Assembly: GCF_022965805.1 (NCBI RefSeq)
Contig: NC_133101.1
Location: forward strand, 3,782,001 to 3,846,000
Length of the DNA: 64,000 nt
Source of the DNA: Primulina eburnea
Taxonomy: Eukaryota; Streptophyta; Magnoliopsida; Lamiales; Gesneriaceae
Direction of reading: 5' to 3'
The translations under genes were made by a program, and so were the position numbers. The notes under the pieces were generated by a model, which worked only from the letters and a program-made list of their open reading frames with translations, was not told the origin of the DNA and did not search any database. This document shows positions 35,116 through 46,738 of the stretch, piece after piece (position 1 is the stretch's first letter; every line of letters starts with the position of its first letter).

Positions 35116-36968
35116 ATGGATCAATCAAATGGCTGTGTTGCAGTACAAGTTTTAAAGCCCATAATGGTAATGATACTGAGCCAAGTAGCTTCCGGGGGTG
35201 TCAGTATATTCTACAAACTAGCGGTTTATGATGGGATGAAGATAAAGATTCTGGTCGTTTATCGGCTGGTTTTCGCCACCATTTTCATTGTTCCGGTTGC
35301 TTTAATCTTTGAAAGGTGAATATCTTCAATGTTTATGTACCCGAAATCGGCCTTAATTGAATCCATGGAAGTGAAATAATAATAAAAATGTTTCTTATAT
35401 TGCCTGTCAGAACCATTGTTTTAGTTCAAGTTGAGTGTGGTCTTGAATCTTCTTGCTAATTTGCTTCTGCAGGAAAAGACCTAAATTAACTTGGAATGTA
35501 GCTTTCCAAGGTTTTGCTTGTGGAACAATTGGGTAAGAATGGTAAATCTCCTGAAAAAATCGAGTATACTTCGGCTTTTTGATCATCTAATTTAGCTGCT
35601 TTTGACTGTGCTGAGTTTGCCTATGCATGATAATAACCATGCAAAAATGTAATCAGATAATGTTTTTTTTCTTGTATATATATTTTTTGTTTGTATTTAC
35701 AGTGCAGCATTAGGGAGCAATTTATATGCTGAAAGCTTGGTCTTAACATCTGCAACCTATGCAGTAGCTATGTCTAATTTAATTCCGGCTCTAACATTAG
35801 TCATGGCTGTTATTTTCAGGTACCTTTACTTTAAACAATGTTCTGAAAACTCCAATATTTTTCATAAAAGAACAACCAACAAAGTCCTAATCAACAATTT
35901 TTTTTTATTATTTTACACAGGTTAGAGAGGTTAGATATTCGAAGATCAGCAGGAAAAGCAAAGATTATAGGAACTGCATTAGGCATTGGAGGAGCAATGA
36001 TTTTAACTCTTTGCAAGGGAAAGGACATCGCATTTTGGTCGTCTCACGTTCATTTTCTTCATAATATTGAATCTGCAACAGATCATAAGTTGGGGCAGAA
36101 TCATGTTTTGGGCTCTTTGTTGGCTCTGTGCAGTTGCATTTCTTATGCATCCTGGTTGATAATTCAGGCAACATTTCACTTTCATCATGTAACGACGTTT
36201 ATTTGTGTTGACAAGATAGAATCTGGTCTCGGATTGTTATTTATTATTATTATGAGCAGGCAAAAATGAGCAAAATATACCCGTGTTATTCAAGTACTGC
36301 TATAACGTGTCTCACTGGAGCTTTCATATCTGGATTTATTCCTTGTGCACCGAAAGAAATTGGACGAACTGGAAACTTGGCTGGAACTTCAGACTTCTGG
36401 CTGCTGCTTATATGGTAACTATTATAAGACCAGGACAGGTTTTCTTGTCGCATTATATTACCTAAATCCATCTGAATGCATCTCTACTGTTAGATTGCGT
36501 TTATTTAGTGCTTAAAGGAACCAAATTCGGTTACAGGGTATTATTGGCTCGGGGATGATGATCGCTGCAGCAGCTTGGGCGACCTCTGTCGCCGGCCCTC
36601 TATTTGTATCTTCATTCCAGCCTCTGGCTCTGGTATTTGTCGTGCTTGCAGGATCTCTGGTTCTCAACGAGAAGCTGCATTTGGGAAGGTTTTACATTTA
36701 GCCCACCAAATTATTCACAAATTGCTACCTTTTTCGTGTTGGTTGTAACTTAATCTGTTTGTTTAGTATTATAGGATCGGTGCTCATTGTTGTGGGATTG
36801 TACTCACTTCTATGGGGAAAAGCCAAGGAAATGAACGAGGCTCCATTTTGCCCGAAAACGAAAGGGGAACATACGCTGGAATTCGCTTCGCCAGCTGATA
36901 GAAATCGAATATCCAGTTCTGGTGACACAGGGGAAGAAGTATCATCTTCACCTGTTGAAAAAGTATGA
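35116..36968 (+). CDS. WAT1-related (nodulin MtN21 / EamA) transporter, one apparent frameshift
   Basis: Seven exons: 35116-35315, 35473-35532, 35703-35819, 35921-36167, 36260-36414, 36537-36688 and 36767-36968. They give about 377 residues, the usual size. Ten hydrophobic segments in two EamA repeats can be followed: VLKPIMVMILSQVASGGVSI, ALGSNLYAESLVLTSATYAV, GSLLALCSCISYASWLIIQA, and in repeat two MMIAAAAWATSVAGPLFVSS and LALVFVVLAGSLVLNEKLHL. A hydrophilic tail closes the protein. WAT1-type proteins export auxin or other metabolites across tonoplast or plasma membrane; the substrate here is unknown. In exon 5 the frame changes between FISGF and YSLCTERNWTNWKLGW: one T appears to be missing from the TTT at about 36328-36340. 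All other joints are in frame, so this is probably a sequence error. Intron 4 uses a GC donor (CAG|GCAACA), or GT at 36189 if extra residues are retained. Confidence 0.85.
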
Positions 36969-37189
36969 TCTTCATAATCAAATATAAATCAAATGCAATA
37001 TTGTATTTTTTCACCAAATCATGGGATTTCATTCGGATCCCGAATAAACATGAATTTCATTACGATAATAGTACACTGTTTTTCATCTGTGATCAAAACA
37101 GAATACAAACAAAATGGAAAAATAAGTAAAAATGACACTCATTACACACCAAGATGCAGTTGTTCCTCAAAAGACTAACAGCATATGGC

Positions 37190-37789
37190 CTAAATTCTTT
37201 CTTGGACGGATACATTTTCTGTCTTTAAGGGATTTAGATCTTTTCCAGTTATCTCAACCGGTTTCTGTTCTATATTAATCGGAACCGCTTTGGATTCTTC
37301 ACTTTGGTTATCTCCTCTTGCATCATCTGTTTTCACTTCCTCCGAAGTCTTGCACATAAGGCCTTCTGTAATCGGTGTTTTCCCGACTTCTTTCTTCGAC
37401 ATTGGATCATCAACTGGTTGAAAAGATTTTGGGCTTCCATTTTCTTGGCAGTTTCCCTCTACTTGATCCTGACTTTTGACTAGTTTGGATGCTTTGCTTT
37501 CTCTTTCGGACGAGACTTTATCTCCTTCATTCTAAACAAGTTTTCAAAATCACTTCAACGCAGCTATGTAATCAGATTCAGTGCGATACATACACACATA
37601 CATACATACATACATACATACATACATACATACATACATACATGTGTATAAGATTTTTACCTTCACCTCGAGTAAATGGTCAAAGGAAAGGCGATTGGAA
37701 GAATCATCCCCGGCAGGCGGGACCATCTGCTGCGTCGGAGGGTTAGCGCCATCTTTCAACACCTGAAACCTGCTGGCACAAGCTCCCAT
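37190..37789 (-). CDS. Small, probably N-myristoylated acidic protein
   Basis: Two exons, 37661-37789 and 37190-37531, join in phase 0 to give 156 residues. The N-terminus [14 protein letters not shown] has Gly2, Cys4 and a small residue at 6, a myristoylation/palmitoylation signature for plasma-membrane attachment. It resembles the MGxCATKPKVLK start of small Arabidopsis proteins such as At17.1. The rest is hydrophilic and low-complexity, rich in Lys, Glu and Ser ([37 protein letters not shown]). No other domain is recognised. The intron carries a (CATA)n microsatellite close to the donor. The gene converges tail to tail with the transporter at 35.1-37.0 kb, with only 221 bp between the stops. 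Function is unknown. Confidence 0.7.
37586..37641. repeat. (CATA)n microsatellite in intron
   Basis: About 13 CATA units lie inside the single intron of the small acidic protein gene, beginning some 20 bp from the donor. Tetranucleotide tracts of this length are normally length-variable. Confidence 0.9.
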
Positions 37790-40651
37790 ATTCTATGAGT
37801 ATAGTACAGCAAAAATGTTCCTGAAAGTCGGAAAGTCGGATAGGTGAAATTTATAGAGGGAAATGTCTATGCACGTTCAACCCTTCATTTCCATATTCAT
37901 TTATTTAATGCATAATTTATTATACTTTTGAAATTATATTTCATTTTATTATTCAAAATTTTATAATAGTAACATAATTAATTCAAATAAGTGCATGTCA
38001 CAACATATTAGATAAAATTTAAACAAGAAAATAGTCCCCGGAATCTTTATAATATAGTAAACTATAGTATTAGATGTTGCGGTATAAGAACATAAACTAT
38101 GTAGAATCACAGTCCAAAATCCAGTCGGTTTATAGAATATGTTGCTTACTGTTTAATATTCTGAAACAAATGTAAACTGCAAGTTTCTCCATTTTCGTGC
38201 TCGCACGATGTGTTTTAGTATTACCGAATAATGTATATATGTCAATCTATATATATTGTGTGATCCACGAAAGACAGCAAAACATGTGTGAGCTGTCCGT
38301 ATTGTTTAACCTTGTGTGAGTTCACCCATAATCTTTATCCCGTCCCCGCTCAAATTACAATTTTGGTCAGGTATATTTGACTATTTATGATCTAGTCTAA
38401 CATTATTTCGTTATTTTTGTTTTTCTAAAAAGTTCATCTATGTGGTGGTGATATATGATGACGGCGTGTGTGTTATCGCGATAGCACAGTCAATAAAAAA
38501 TTATCAAAAATAGTACTAAAACATGCAACGGCACAATCACATTTATGGCAGTGACATTATTTTTTAGAGAGACTGAAATTAATGGCTAATATAGTTTTGG
38601 TAGAATAAAACTTGGGTTTCTTGCATTTTGGCAAGATTTCAAGGATGCTCGAGTTATGATGTAAATAGCCTTTTTGTTTTTGTTTTTCATTTGTTAAAAT
38701 GTTGTATTTTTGTATGAAATCGGAAAGCATAAGCATGAAGTTAGTTGGAATCTTGAGCTCATAGACTCGACTGTAATTCTTTCATTGTGATCGACTTATA
38801 ATTGTAAAATTCTCTATCAATAAAGGACGTTGTTTTCTTCCTTTGGATGTAAGCCGGAAGTTCGACATAACCACGTAATTTTTTTTTGTTCTTTAGTTCA
38901 TAGCCTATTTATTTTGATCTTTGCTTGTTCTATTTATTCAGAATAATTTTTGCAGATTTCACTTCCAAGTTTTAACACCATCAAAAGTAAAAAACAATCG
39001 ATGAAATCGAATTGATTCAATAATTCATTTTTTTTTATTTGTAATTTTGGTTAATTTCAATTTAAATCTATTTGCTTTTTCAGATGGATTTATATTAGGT
39101 TTATTTAATATAAATGAACTTCAAACCGTAATTTATTAGTTTAGTTAATGTGGTGGCAATTGAGACGCGTTTGATTATATATATAAGAAATTATTGAACA
39201 ATTTGATAATATAGAATGGATCAATATTTTGCTCTAAAACTGTTTGTTTTCTTGTCATTACTTTGGACTATTGTATATTGTTTGATTTTTTTTATTACCA
39301 TTAATATATTGATTTAATTCAAAATGTTGTTATAGAAATAAAAGAACATGAATATACGTATGATTTATACACTTTTTTTTTTTAAAAGTCAGACTCAGAC
39401 TAAACAATTGTTAAGATGAACCATGTATGCGACCATTATTCGTTTTGTCATATAAAACCAATGAAGAATTAACTTTGATTTTACCCGTTTAGGAATATCT
39501 CCACTTGACATTTTAATCAATAACCTATATAAATTTCTTAAAAAATTAGGTAAAATCAAAACGGTAAACAAGTAATTGTGTGACAACACACATGGACAAT
39601 CTTACTTGTGAAATTATAAGAATAAAACGAAAATTAAATTTTTAATTTATTGTTATTAGCCTACTGTGCTCCAACGTGTATATATTATTAATATTAGTGT
39701 ACCGATGCACGCACGACGTGTTTTTACAAAAATTTTTTATAATTTATTTGATTTATATTCAAATAAAGATCAAAATATAATCAAAAGAAATATTGAGTTA
39801 TTACACTGCAATTTTGATATATGAATTAAAAAATAAATAGAAAATGAAAGAAAAAAATATATTTAAGATTTATTTGGTTCATTTCCGTTTCACATTTGAG
39901 TGTGTTGATTTTTTATTGGATGTTCATTTAGTTTATTGCTTTGAGAGAGTTTTGAAAATGCTGGAAATAGTAAGAAGTGGTGGGGAAGTTGGAAGTATAA
40001 AAAGAAAAAAATTGGTGGAAAATCACATTATACCAAAAATAATTTGTATACGTTGCATAAACTTAATAAGTTAGTAAAAGATTATTATTTAATAAGTGAG
40101 GATATGTAATCACTACTCTTTGGTATTGATTGGATAAATCCATATAATAGCGTGCCAATCATAATGAGCACAAGCTCGCGCGAGAAAGTGTTAGTAAGAA
40201 GAATCGATCTAACAACTAACACGCATAAATTAGATAATCTCTATGAAAAACTAGCTAGTATAGTAGTATGACTTATAAAATAAGTAAAAATGTTGTAAGA
40301 AATTCACAAACATAGTACAATTGTGTTAATATCTTAATTATCTATGTACAAAATACGTAAATATTAAAGTAGTTAAAAATTATAGAATATAAAAAACCAA
40401 CATATATTTTCAACTAAATAAACGCGAAACTCAATAATTTGTAAATGAAATTACTTTCTTTTTTAATAAACTCAATTATTTGTAAATGAAATTACTTTTT
40501 TTAAATAATTATTAAAATATATTTGGGATTAATTGTGGAGTATAGGGTTTTACATCAGTCGGAAGGAGAACCCACTAAAACCCCGGCTTACCTTCCACCT
40601 CCGGAAGGAGGAAGACCTATTTCCACTTCCCATCGGTGGCTTATTCTCAAA
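37790..40651. other. AT-rich intergenic region
   Basis: No gene recognised. The stretch near 39690-39845 resembles 4905-5040 (shared TTTATAATTTATTTGATTTA and ACTGCAATTTTGATATATGA-like blocks), suggesting an old dispersed element. Open frames at 39395-39589 and 39844-40074 lack features. The last 150 bp are the 5' leader of the NYN gene. Confidence 0.45.
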
Positions 40652-43600
40652 ATGAAACCCATTTCCCCAATACCCATACTCAATCTTTGCTTGCTCTGGA
40701 TACCGAAATCTACCGCTGCCAATTTTGGGATTTCTCAGAAATTCTTGTTTTCCTCGCTGACCCCACAAAATCCCGTCTTTAGCTACCCGCAACGCCGCCA
40801 TGACGAGGAGAGCAGGAATGTTCGAATATCTGTGTGGTGGGATTTCGAGAACTGCAATTTACCCTGCAACACTAATGTCTTCAAGGTGGCGCAGTGTATT
40901 ACCAACGCTGTCAGGGCTAATGGGATTAAGGGTTGTCTACATATTACGGCCTTTGGAGATGTAATGCAGATATCCAGGACTAATCAAGAAGCCCTCTCGT
41001 CTACTGGGATCAATCTTACTCACGTTCCTTCAGGTAAACACTAGTTTCCATTTTCAATTTTGTGTGTGTTTTGCTTATGTTTGCTCGTGCATAAAGATTG
41101 CTGCTTTGAGTAGTGGTGGGGTGATCTTGGTGAAACGAATGGACTGATGAATTGAGAAAGTTTTAGGATTTTCATACGTAATGCATAAATGAAGGATTGA
41201 ATCTTGTTCTTTGTGGCGGGATTATCAATGATTTTCGGAGATAGGGTGTGGTGAACTTGTTCTTATAGTTGGTATTGGTATTCATTTGTTTTTTCCTTGA
41301 AAGATTTAGAAATGTTGAATTTGTGCTTATAGCTAGTATCAGCATTCATTTGTTTTTTCCCCTCAAAATCTTTGGTGCTGGTAACGGTAGTTTTTCACCT
41401 GAGGTCTAACTATCTCAATTTTTTTTTTTGGTGGATTCTTGATTGCAGTTTTGTCTCTGTTCTCTTGTGTTTATGAATTTCTTTCGCGGGTAAAAATTAT
41501 TGCTTTGAATGGTTGTTTGGTGATAATCCAAGATGGAATCACTTGAGAACATGGTATGATTTTTGCTGTTTATAGAACATTGAAGCTTGAATTTTCAGAA
41601 ATTGTAGTTTTTGTAGTTATTAATTTTGCAAAAGTGAATTTGTTGAGCCTTCTTGTGCTATGATGACTATTGATTTTTTTTATGAGTTTTTTCTATGGGT
41701 GGTGGAGGGGTGGAGAAAACATAACAGATAGCTTTCTCTTATACAGTAGGACTGTAGGAGCTTTAATTTATAGTTATAGAATATTTGATTGTTCATGATT
41801 CTTAAAGATTCGTTCTTATGTAGTTTTTCCTCATTCTACTAGGTGGCAAAAATAGTGCTGATAGATCTCTTCTTGTGGATCTTATGTGCTGGGTTTCCCA
41901 GAATCCACCACCAGCACACCTCTTTCTAATATCTGGTGACAGAGATTTTGCTGGAATCTTACATCGACTGAGAATGAGCAATTACAATATCTTATTAGCA
42001 AGTCCAGATAGTGCTCCAAGTGTTCTGTGCGGTGCAGCAACCATCATGTGGCAGTGGAGTGATTTGTTGAGGGGAGAGAATCTTACAGGGAAGCACTTTA
42101 ACCAGCCTCCGGATGGCCCTTATGGTTCTTGGTATGGACATTACAAGGCTCCTCTTGAGGATCCATTTGCGGTCACCGAGCAAAATACTTGTTTGAAATC
42201 TGTTGAATTGCCTGAGTCGAGTCCGGAGAAGGTTCGTCCAATCCCAAAAGCAGTTACGAAGTATATTCGTCATGTTTTGACTTCATATCCTGAAGGAATT
42301 CATATCTCTCAACTTCGCAAGGAATTAGTAAAGAGTAATTTGATAATAGACAAGGGTCTTTACGGATATAAAAAGTTCTCTCATTTTCTTTTAGCCATGC
42401 CACATGTTTTAAAGCTTCAGTCTGGAAATGATGGCCTGTTTGTTTTTCGTATTGTTAATCATAAAAGTGAAGATGAATCAGCTCCAACCATAGATATTGA
42501 ACCAGCAACTAGTGTTGTAGAGTCTGAGATCAACAGTGATCCTAATCTTAATGCTGAGAGAAACTCTAGTGAGCACAAAGCTGAAAAGTCTCCTGTATCT
42601 CTTTTAGAATCAAGAGTGTTAGACCCGACAAACTTGCAAAAGTCTGAGAAGAAAGAAGTAGCTAAAGTTCATGCAACACACTTGCACATTCCCAAAAAAG
42701 ATGATAAACCAATGGAGTCCACTCCCCCAACATACGTTCAAGGGACACGAGAGCAAGATAAAAAGGTGAAATTGCAGAAGCTACCAAAAAATATCGAGGT
42801 AACTTCTCTAAAAGATTGTAGGGGAAGAAACGAGGATCAGCTGCATGAGATCAGTGAGCATAGCTCCTCTGCTGAATCTGGGATCTCCAGAAAGGTATGG
42901 AAGAGATGGTTTGTGCATAGTGAAACAATTCAAAATGAGAAGAATTGCAATAAGGTGGATGAAACACCGACTGAAAAGGACCCGGTGGCAAGCAAATCCG
43001 CTGTAACAGCAAGTCCAGCTTTGTTTTCTCCTTCAAGTCACGAGGCTCTTATTAATGGTAAAGCCCTGAGAAGTTCAGCTGTTGCCACTTATCGATCCAG
43101 CCAAGAAGTCGGCCTTTTTTATCATATTGCGAGCTGGTGTAAATTTTGGGGTTCCCAAAAGTCTGGTGATGTAACTGAACTTAATTGTGAAAAAGTGGAT
43201 CGAACAAAAACTATTTTTGTGCAGCCTGATATTTTTGCGAAAGAATCTTTTGGAGTGAAATAGAGTCATTTGTTGATACATCGGAGGGTTCAACTCTTAT
43301 CTCTCAGTCTAGGACCAGGTGCATGTTTTCTCGTTTTATCATTCCTATTTCCAGTTATTTACTGTTTGTTATTCAGTAGAGCTTTCCTTGTATCATGTGT
43401 CAAATAGAGCTGTAAAAGAAATACAATATGGTTGGTATTTCATCTGGACCTTATGTTATTATAACAGTGTGTGACTGTTTGCCTAACAGATACCACAAAC
43501 CCATGTACAAATGATGGATATATTTGCCTGAACAATTGTACTAGATTTTAAATTCACCAGCATTGGTATCATTTTAAATTTAAGCTTCAAATCTTTTCAC

Positions 43601-45522
43601 AAAACAAATCTCTCCATAAATCAAATCCTTCAATTCAAATTCAGTGTGTTTCAATCTAACGCACACATCTAACAAACATCTAGCCGCAGAGCTTGTTCTG
43701 GAAACTATTTGGTTCTGTTGGTACTTCCTATTTGAAGAAGAAATTCTCCTATTTGAAAAGGTTTTGTGTTTGCTATCTTGTACAAATGAACAAAATTCTG
43801 CATTTTTCGTTTCCTATCCAAAAAAATAAAAATTAAAAAATCTGCATTTTCAACCATACGAGTGAAGTTGTTCTGGTTCGAAAAAAAAATTTATAGTGCC
43901 TCTGCCTTGTCCTGGACTTCTGATGTTCTGATCGTTAAAAAATACATATGCCTCCGGCTAGTCCAGGAAATTTGTCTCTTAATATCAAATGCAAGCATCC
44001 TGAAGTAGAAAGAAGTTTATTCCAAGAAAGTGTTTAAATTGCTGGAAGTTCATTCATAATGTTCCGGGTTACTTCCTCGTGTTAATCTTTGTATTAAAGG
44101 AAGTTTTTATTTGTTTGTCTGCTAAATTTATGACTCGAGCTGTTGAAGCTTCTTTGTATGTTAACTTTCATTATTTTCAAATAATGACCTGATTATGTAA
44201 GGTTTATTGGACAATTTGATATTGACGTGTTTTTTATTTTTTTATTTTTATTGACGTGTTGAATGTTTATAGAACACATATTTTCAATTTAATGGTTCTC
44301 CTGTAAACTCATGTCTCGCTTTCATGCAACTCTGTTTCGGATCAGGGAGCATCTGGCACAAAATTTACAAGAGCATGGACCTTCAGTTCTGAGATCCCTT
44401 ACTGAAGGCAATCTTATTCACCTTGTCCACTTGCTGATTTCTGATAAGAAATGGGTTGAGGAAAGCGACTCTCCGATTTTTCCATTCAAACTCACTCGGC
44501 CGGTGGGAAAAGATATGCACGGTAATCATCCTTTGAGTTCCAATGGGTTGAGCCTAATGTTCGCCGTCAAACAGCCAAGTTTACGAGAACTTGGGGACGG
44601 AAAGCACCAAAAGCCTCCTCATACTGGAGTTACTCAAACTTCAGGTCACCAAGGCTTCTCTAGCAAGCCCAGGAACGAGATATTGGTTGACTGTCGAAAG
44701 CTTGTGGATCAACTCATGAAGGAAAATCCTGAAGGGTTTAACATGGGATCCTTCAGGAAACTGTTTCTTGAAAAATATGGCTATGGTCTTGACTTAAAGA
44801 AGCTTGGCTATAAAAAGATTGCTAATCTTTTTGAGACTATGCCTGGTGTGATAATTGAGTCTTATTTAATAATTCCTGTTAAATCAGATAATAATCATGG
44901 TCATCGAATTACAGATCTACCTTTTCAAGATAGCAAAATTGATCCAGTGGCTGATTCAGATGGTGAATCCAATGATAGTGATTCTTGGGACGAGCTTGGT
45001 CCCATCAATCATACCAGCTCCAAGAAAGAAGCAATGGATTCTCTGTTTACTAGGAAAGACCCAATGAAACAAAGGGAGCCGAGTCGTCCTCACTACGAAC
45101 CTTTAAAAGATGATGATTTTTCTGACTCAGATGATGAGACGCGCACCAAATCAGAAAGTGAAGGCAAGCATAAAGTGAGTCAGGAGGAGAGCTCTTTATT
45201 GCAAATTCTCGAGTCATGGTACAGTGGCAAAGAAGGTGATAGCAGGAAAGACGAATTGGTGAACAGTGAAAAAGAGGGCGATAGTGAGAACAATGAATCT
45301 GTAAACATCAGCAATGCATCAGATAGTTCGAAAAATATTTTAGATCCGGGTACACTAGTTAGCCTCAGCAGGAGCACGGATCCTGCACTAGCAAAACAAT
45401 CTAGAAAACCAAAGCCGAGCAAAAACTATTCATTCGTCTTGGAACAACCAGTCGATAGCAAGGACAGACTAGTTGATGATTTGTTAGGTAGTTTGAAGAA
45501 GGCTGCTCGTGAGCCCTGCTGA
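40652..45522 (+). CDS. NYN domain and LOTUS (OST-HTH) protein, MARF1-like, one apparent frameshift
   Basis: Three exons: 40652-41033, 41843-43318 and 44346-45522, about 1,011 residues. The NYN (PIN-like RNase) domain occupies about 57-190 and shows its acidic residues in VWWDFENC (Asp64), LLVDLMCW (Asp140) and ISGDRDFAGIL (Asp160, Asp162). The first LOTUS/OST-HTH domain is at about 263-330 (KAVTKYIRHVLTSYPEGIHI), the second at about 732-798 (ILVDCRKLVDQLMKENPEGF). A conserved middle block reads LRSLTEGNLIHLVHLLISDK. Animal MARF1/limkain proteins with this layout are cytoplasmic RNA-decay factors; plant members are annotated only as putative endonucleases, so RNA cleavage is an inference. The N-terminal 50 residues could be an organelle signal. 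Exon 2 reads ESF then hits a stop; adding one T to TTTT at 43249-43252 restores SFWSEIESF through to the donor at 43319. The exon 3 start confirms the phase, so I treat this as sequence error or recent mutation. Confidence 0.87.
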
Positions 45523-46268
45523 TCTTGGAACTCGGATTTCATCATAGGAGCTTGAATTTTTTGACTGTACGCTAGCCATGCCAACAATTTTGGATGGTCA
45601 CATATATGTTACGAGGAACGTGTCTTTACTAGACTTAGTCATTTCTTATCGGTTCATTTCGTGCATGTTTGATTACTTGGTTTTTCCAGAGCGTTCTTTG
45701 TGATTCCATGTTACGTTAATAAAAACTGGTAATTTTTGGAACGCCAGAGCACAAGTAATAGTCTGGTTTCAGTTGAGGTGGCCTTGTTCACCTCAAAGGG
45801 GATACGTGACCTATGTAAACATGATTGTATCGAACTCAGGATGTTATACAATCACGACCACTTCTGCATGCATGATACATATTTGACTACATCGACATGG
45901 ATTTGTCATCGATGTGGACATACTTGACTACATCGACATGGATTTGTGATCGATGTGGGGAATTCGTCGCGCGGAAACAGAATGACAATGATGCCATTCA
46001 TAGCATGTTTGAGATCAAATTATAAAGCTTATCGAGCTATTATCTATAGAAATAAACCGAATTCTAAGATGGCGTGCCCTGTGTTTTAACCTTTAATTTT
46101 CATTAATTCCCAGAATCCCAACAAGCAATGATTGCAACTCAAACCTTGCAAATTTTGATCCTTATATTATATATCCAAGTAAACATGAACATATGGCTTA
46201 TACATCGAACTCATTATTATTTATTAAACGAAATCATAAAACACGCCCGTTCATGTTATTGCATAGCT
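45523..46268. other. Intergenic region with a short tandem hairpin repeat
   Basis: The 3' UTR of the NYN gene is followed by a 41-bp tandem duplication at about 45882-45960 (listed separately) and then spacer. The 3' UTR of the EC1-like gene occupies the last 100 bp. Confidence 0.5.
45882..45960. repeat. Tandem 41-bp repeat containing an inverted repeat
   Basis: Two copies of TTGACTACATCGACATGG followed by ATTTGTCATCGATGTGG lie 41 bp apart. Each can fold through ACATCGA / TCGATGT into a short hairpin. Confidence 0.8.
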
Positions 46269-46673
46269 TCAATGACGACCCTTTGGTGGTGAACGAGGCA
46301 GAGTCTCGGCGGAACCTGAGTCATCACCGGTGGATCCTGAGTTATCGCTTGCATCACAGTAGCCACGCAAAATGTCACCTTCTTCAGTTGTGTAGCCAAG
46401 GGAACCGAGCATATTCGGCCAACAGTCGTGCTGGATGGTCTTTATGGCCGCGCAACATCCTGGCCCCAGGTAGGTCTCACCATTCAGGAAAAACATCACG
46501 ACCTCGCTAGTGCATGATTGTAGTTGGAACAAAGAGTCGAAACAACCCGATGACTCTCCCGCCTCGTCTAACCCGTGGAGTGGCTTTGCAACGAGTATAC
46601 GGCCCTCAACTGCGCTTGTTGCTAAGAAGCATAGTAGCATTGAAGTTAAGACTACGTTGAGGGTGGAATCCAT
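46269..46673 (-). CDS. EC1-like egg cell-secreted prolamin-like protein
   Basis: Single exon, 134 residues, the usual EC1 size. A signal peptide (VVLTSMLLCFLATSAVEG) precedes the prolamin-like domain. Six cysteines sit in the family pattern: GCFDSLF, QSCTSE, GPGCCAAI, HDCWPNML and ILRGYC. The motif DCWPNMLGSLGYTTEEGDIL matches the EC1 C-terminal signature. In Arabidopsis EC1 proteins are stored in egg-cell vesicles and secreted when sperm arrive, activating the sperm for gamete fusion. TATAAATA lies on the minus strand at 46731-46738, about 60 bp before the ATG. A second family member lies 1.5 kb upstream in the same direction, so the pair probably arose by tandem duplication. The Ser/Asp-rich tail is specific to this copy. 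Confidence 0.92.
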   Translation of the reverse strand: MDSTLNVVLTSMLLCFLATSAVEGRILVAKPLHGLDEAGESSGCFDSLFQLQSCTSEVVMFFLNGETYLGPGCCAAIKTIQHDCWPNMLGSLGYTTEEGDILRGYCDASDNSGSTGDDSGSAETLPRSPPKGRH

Positions 46674-46730
46674 GGCTTCTAGTGTGTTTCTGCGTGGGAT
46701 ATGAGTTGGATGTTTGTGTTATCTTCGTTG

Positions 46731-46738
46731 TATTTATA
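46731..46738 (-). promoter_or_regulatory. TATA box of EC1-like gene 1
   Basis: TATAAATA on the minus strand, 58 bp upstream of the ATG at 46673. Confidence 0.6.
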
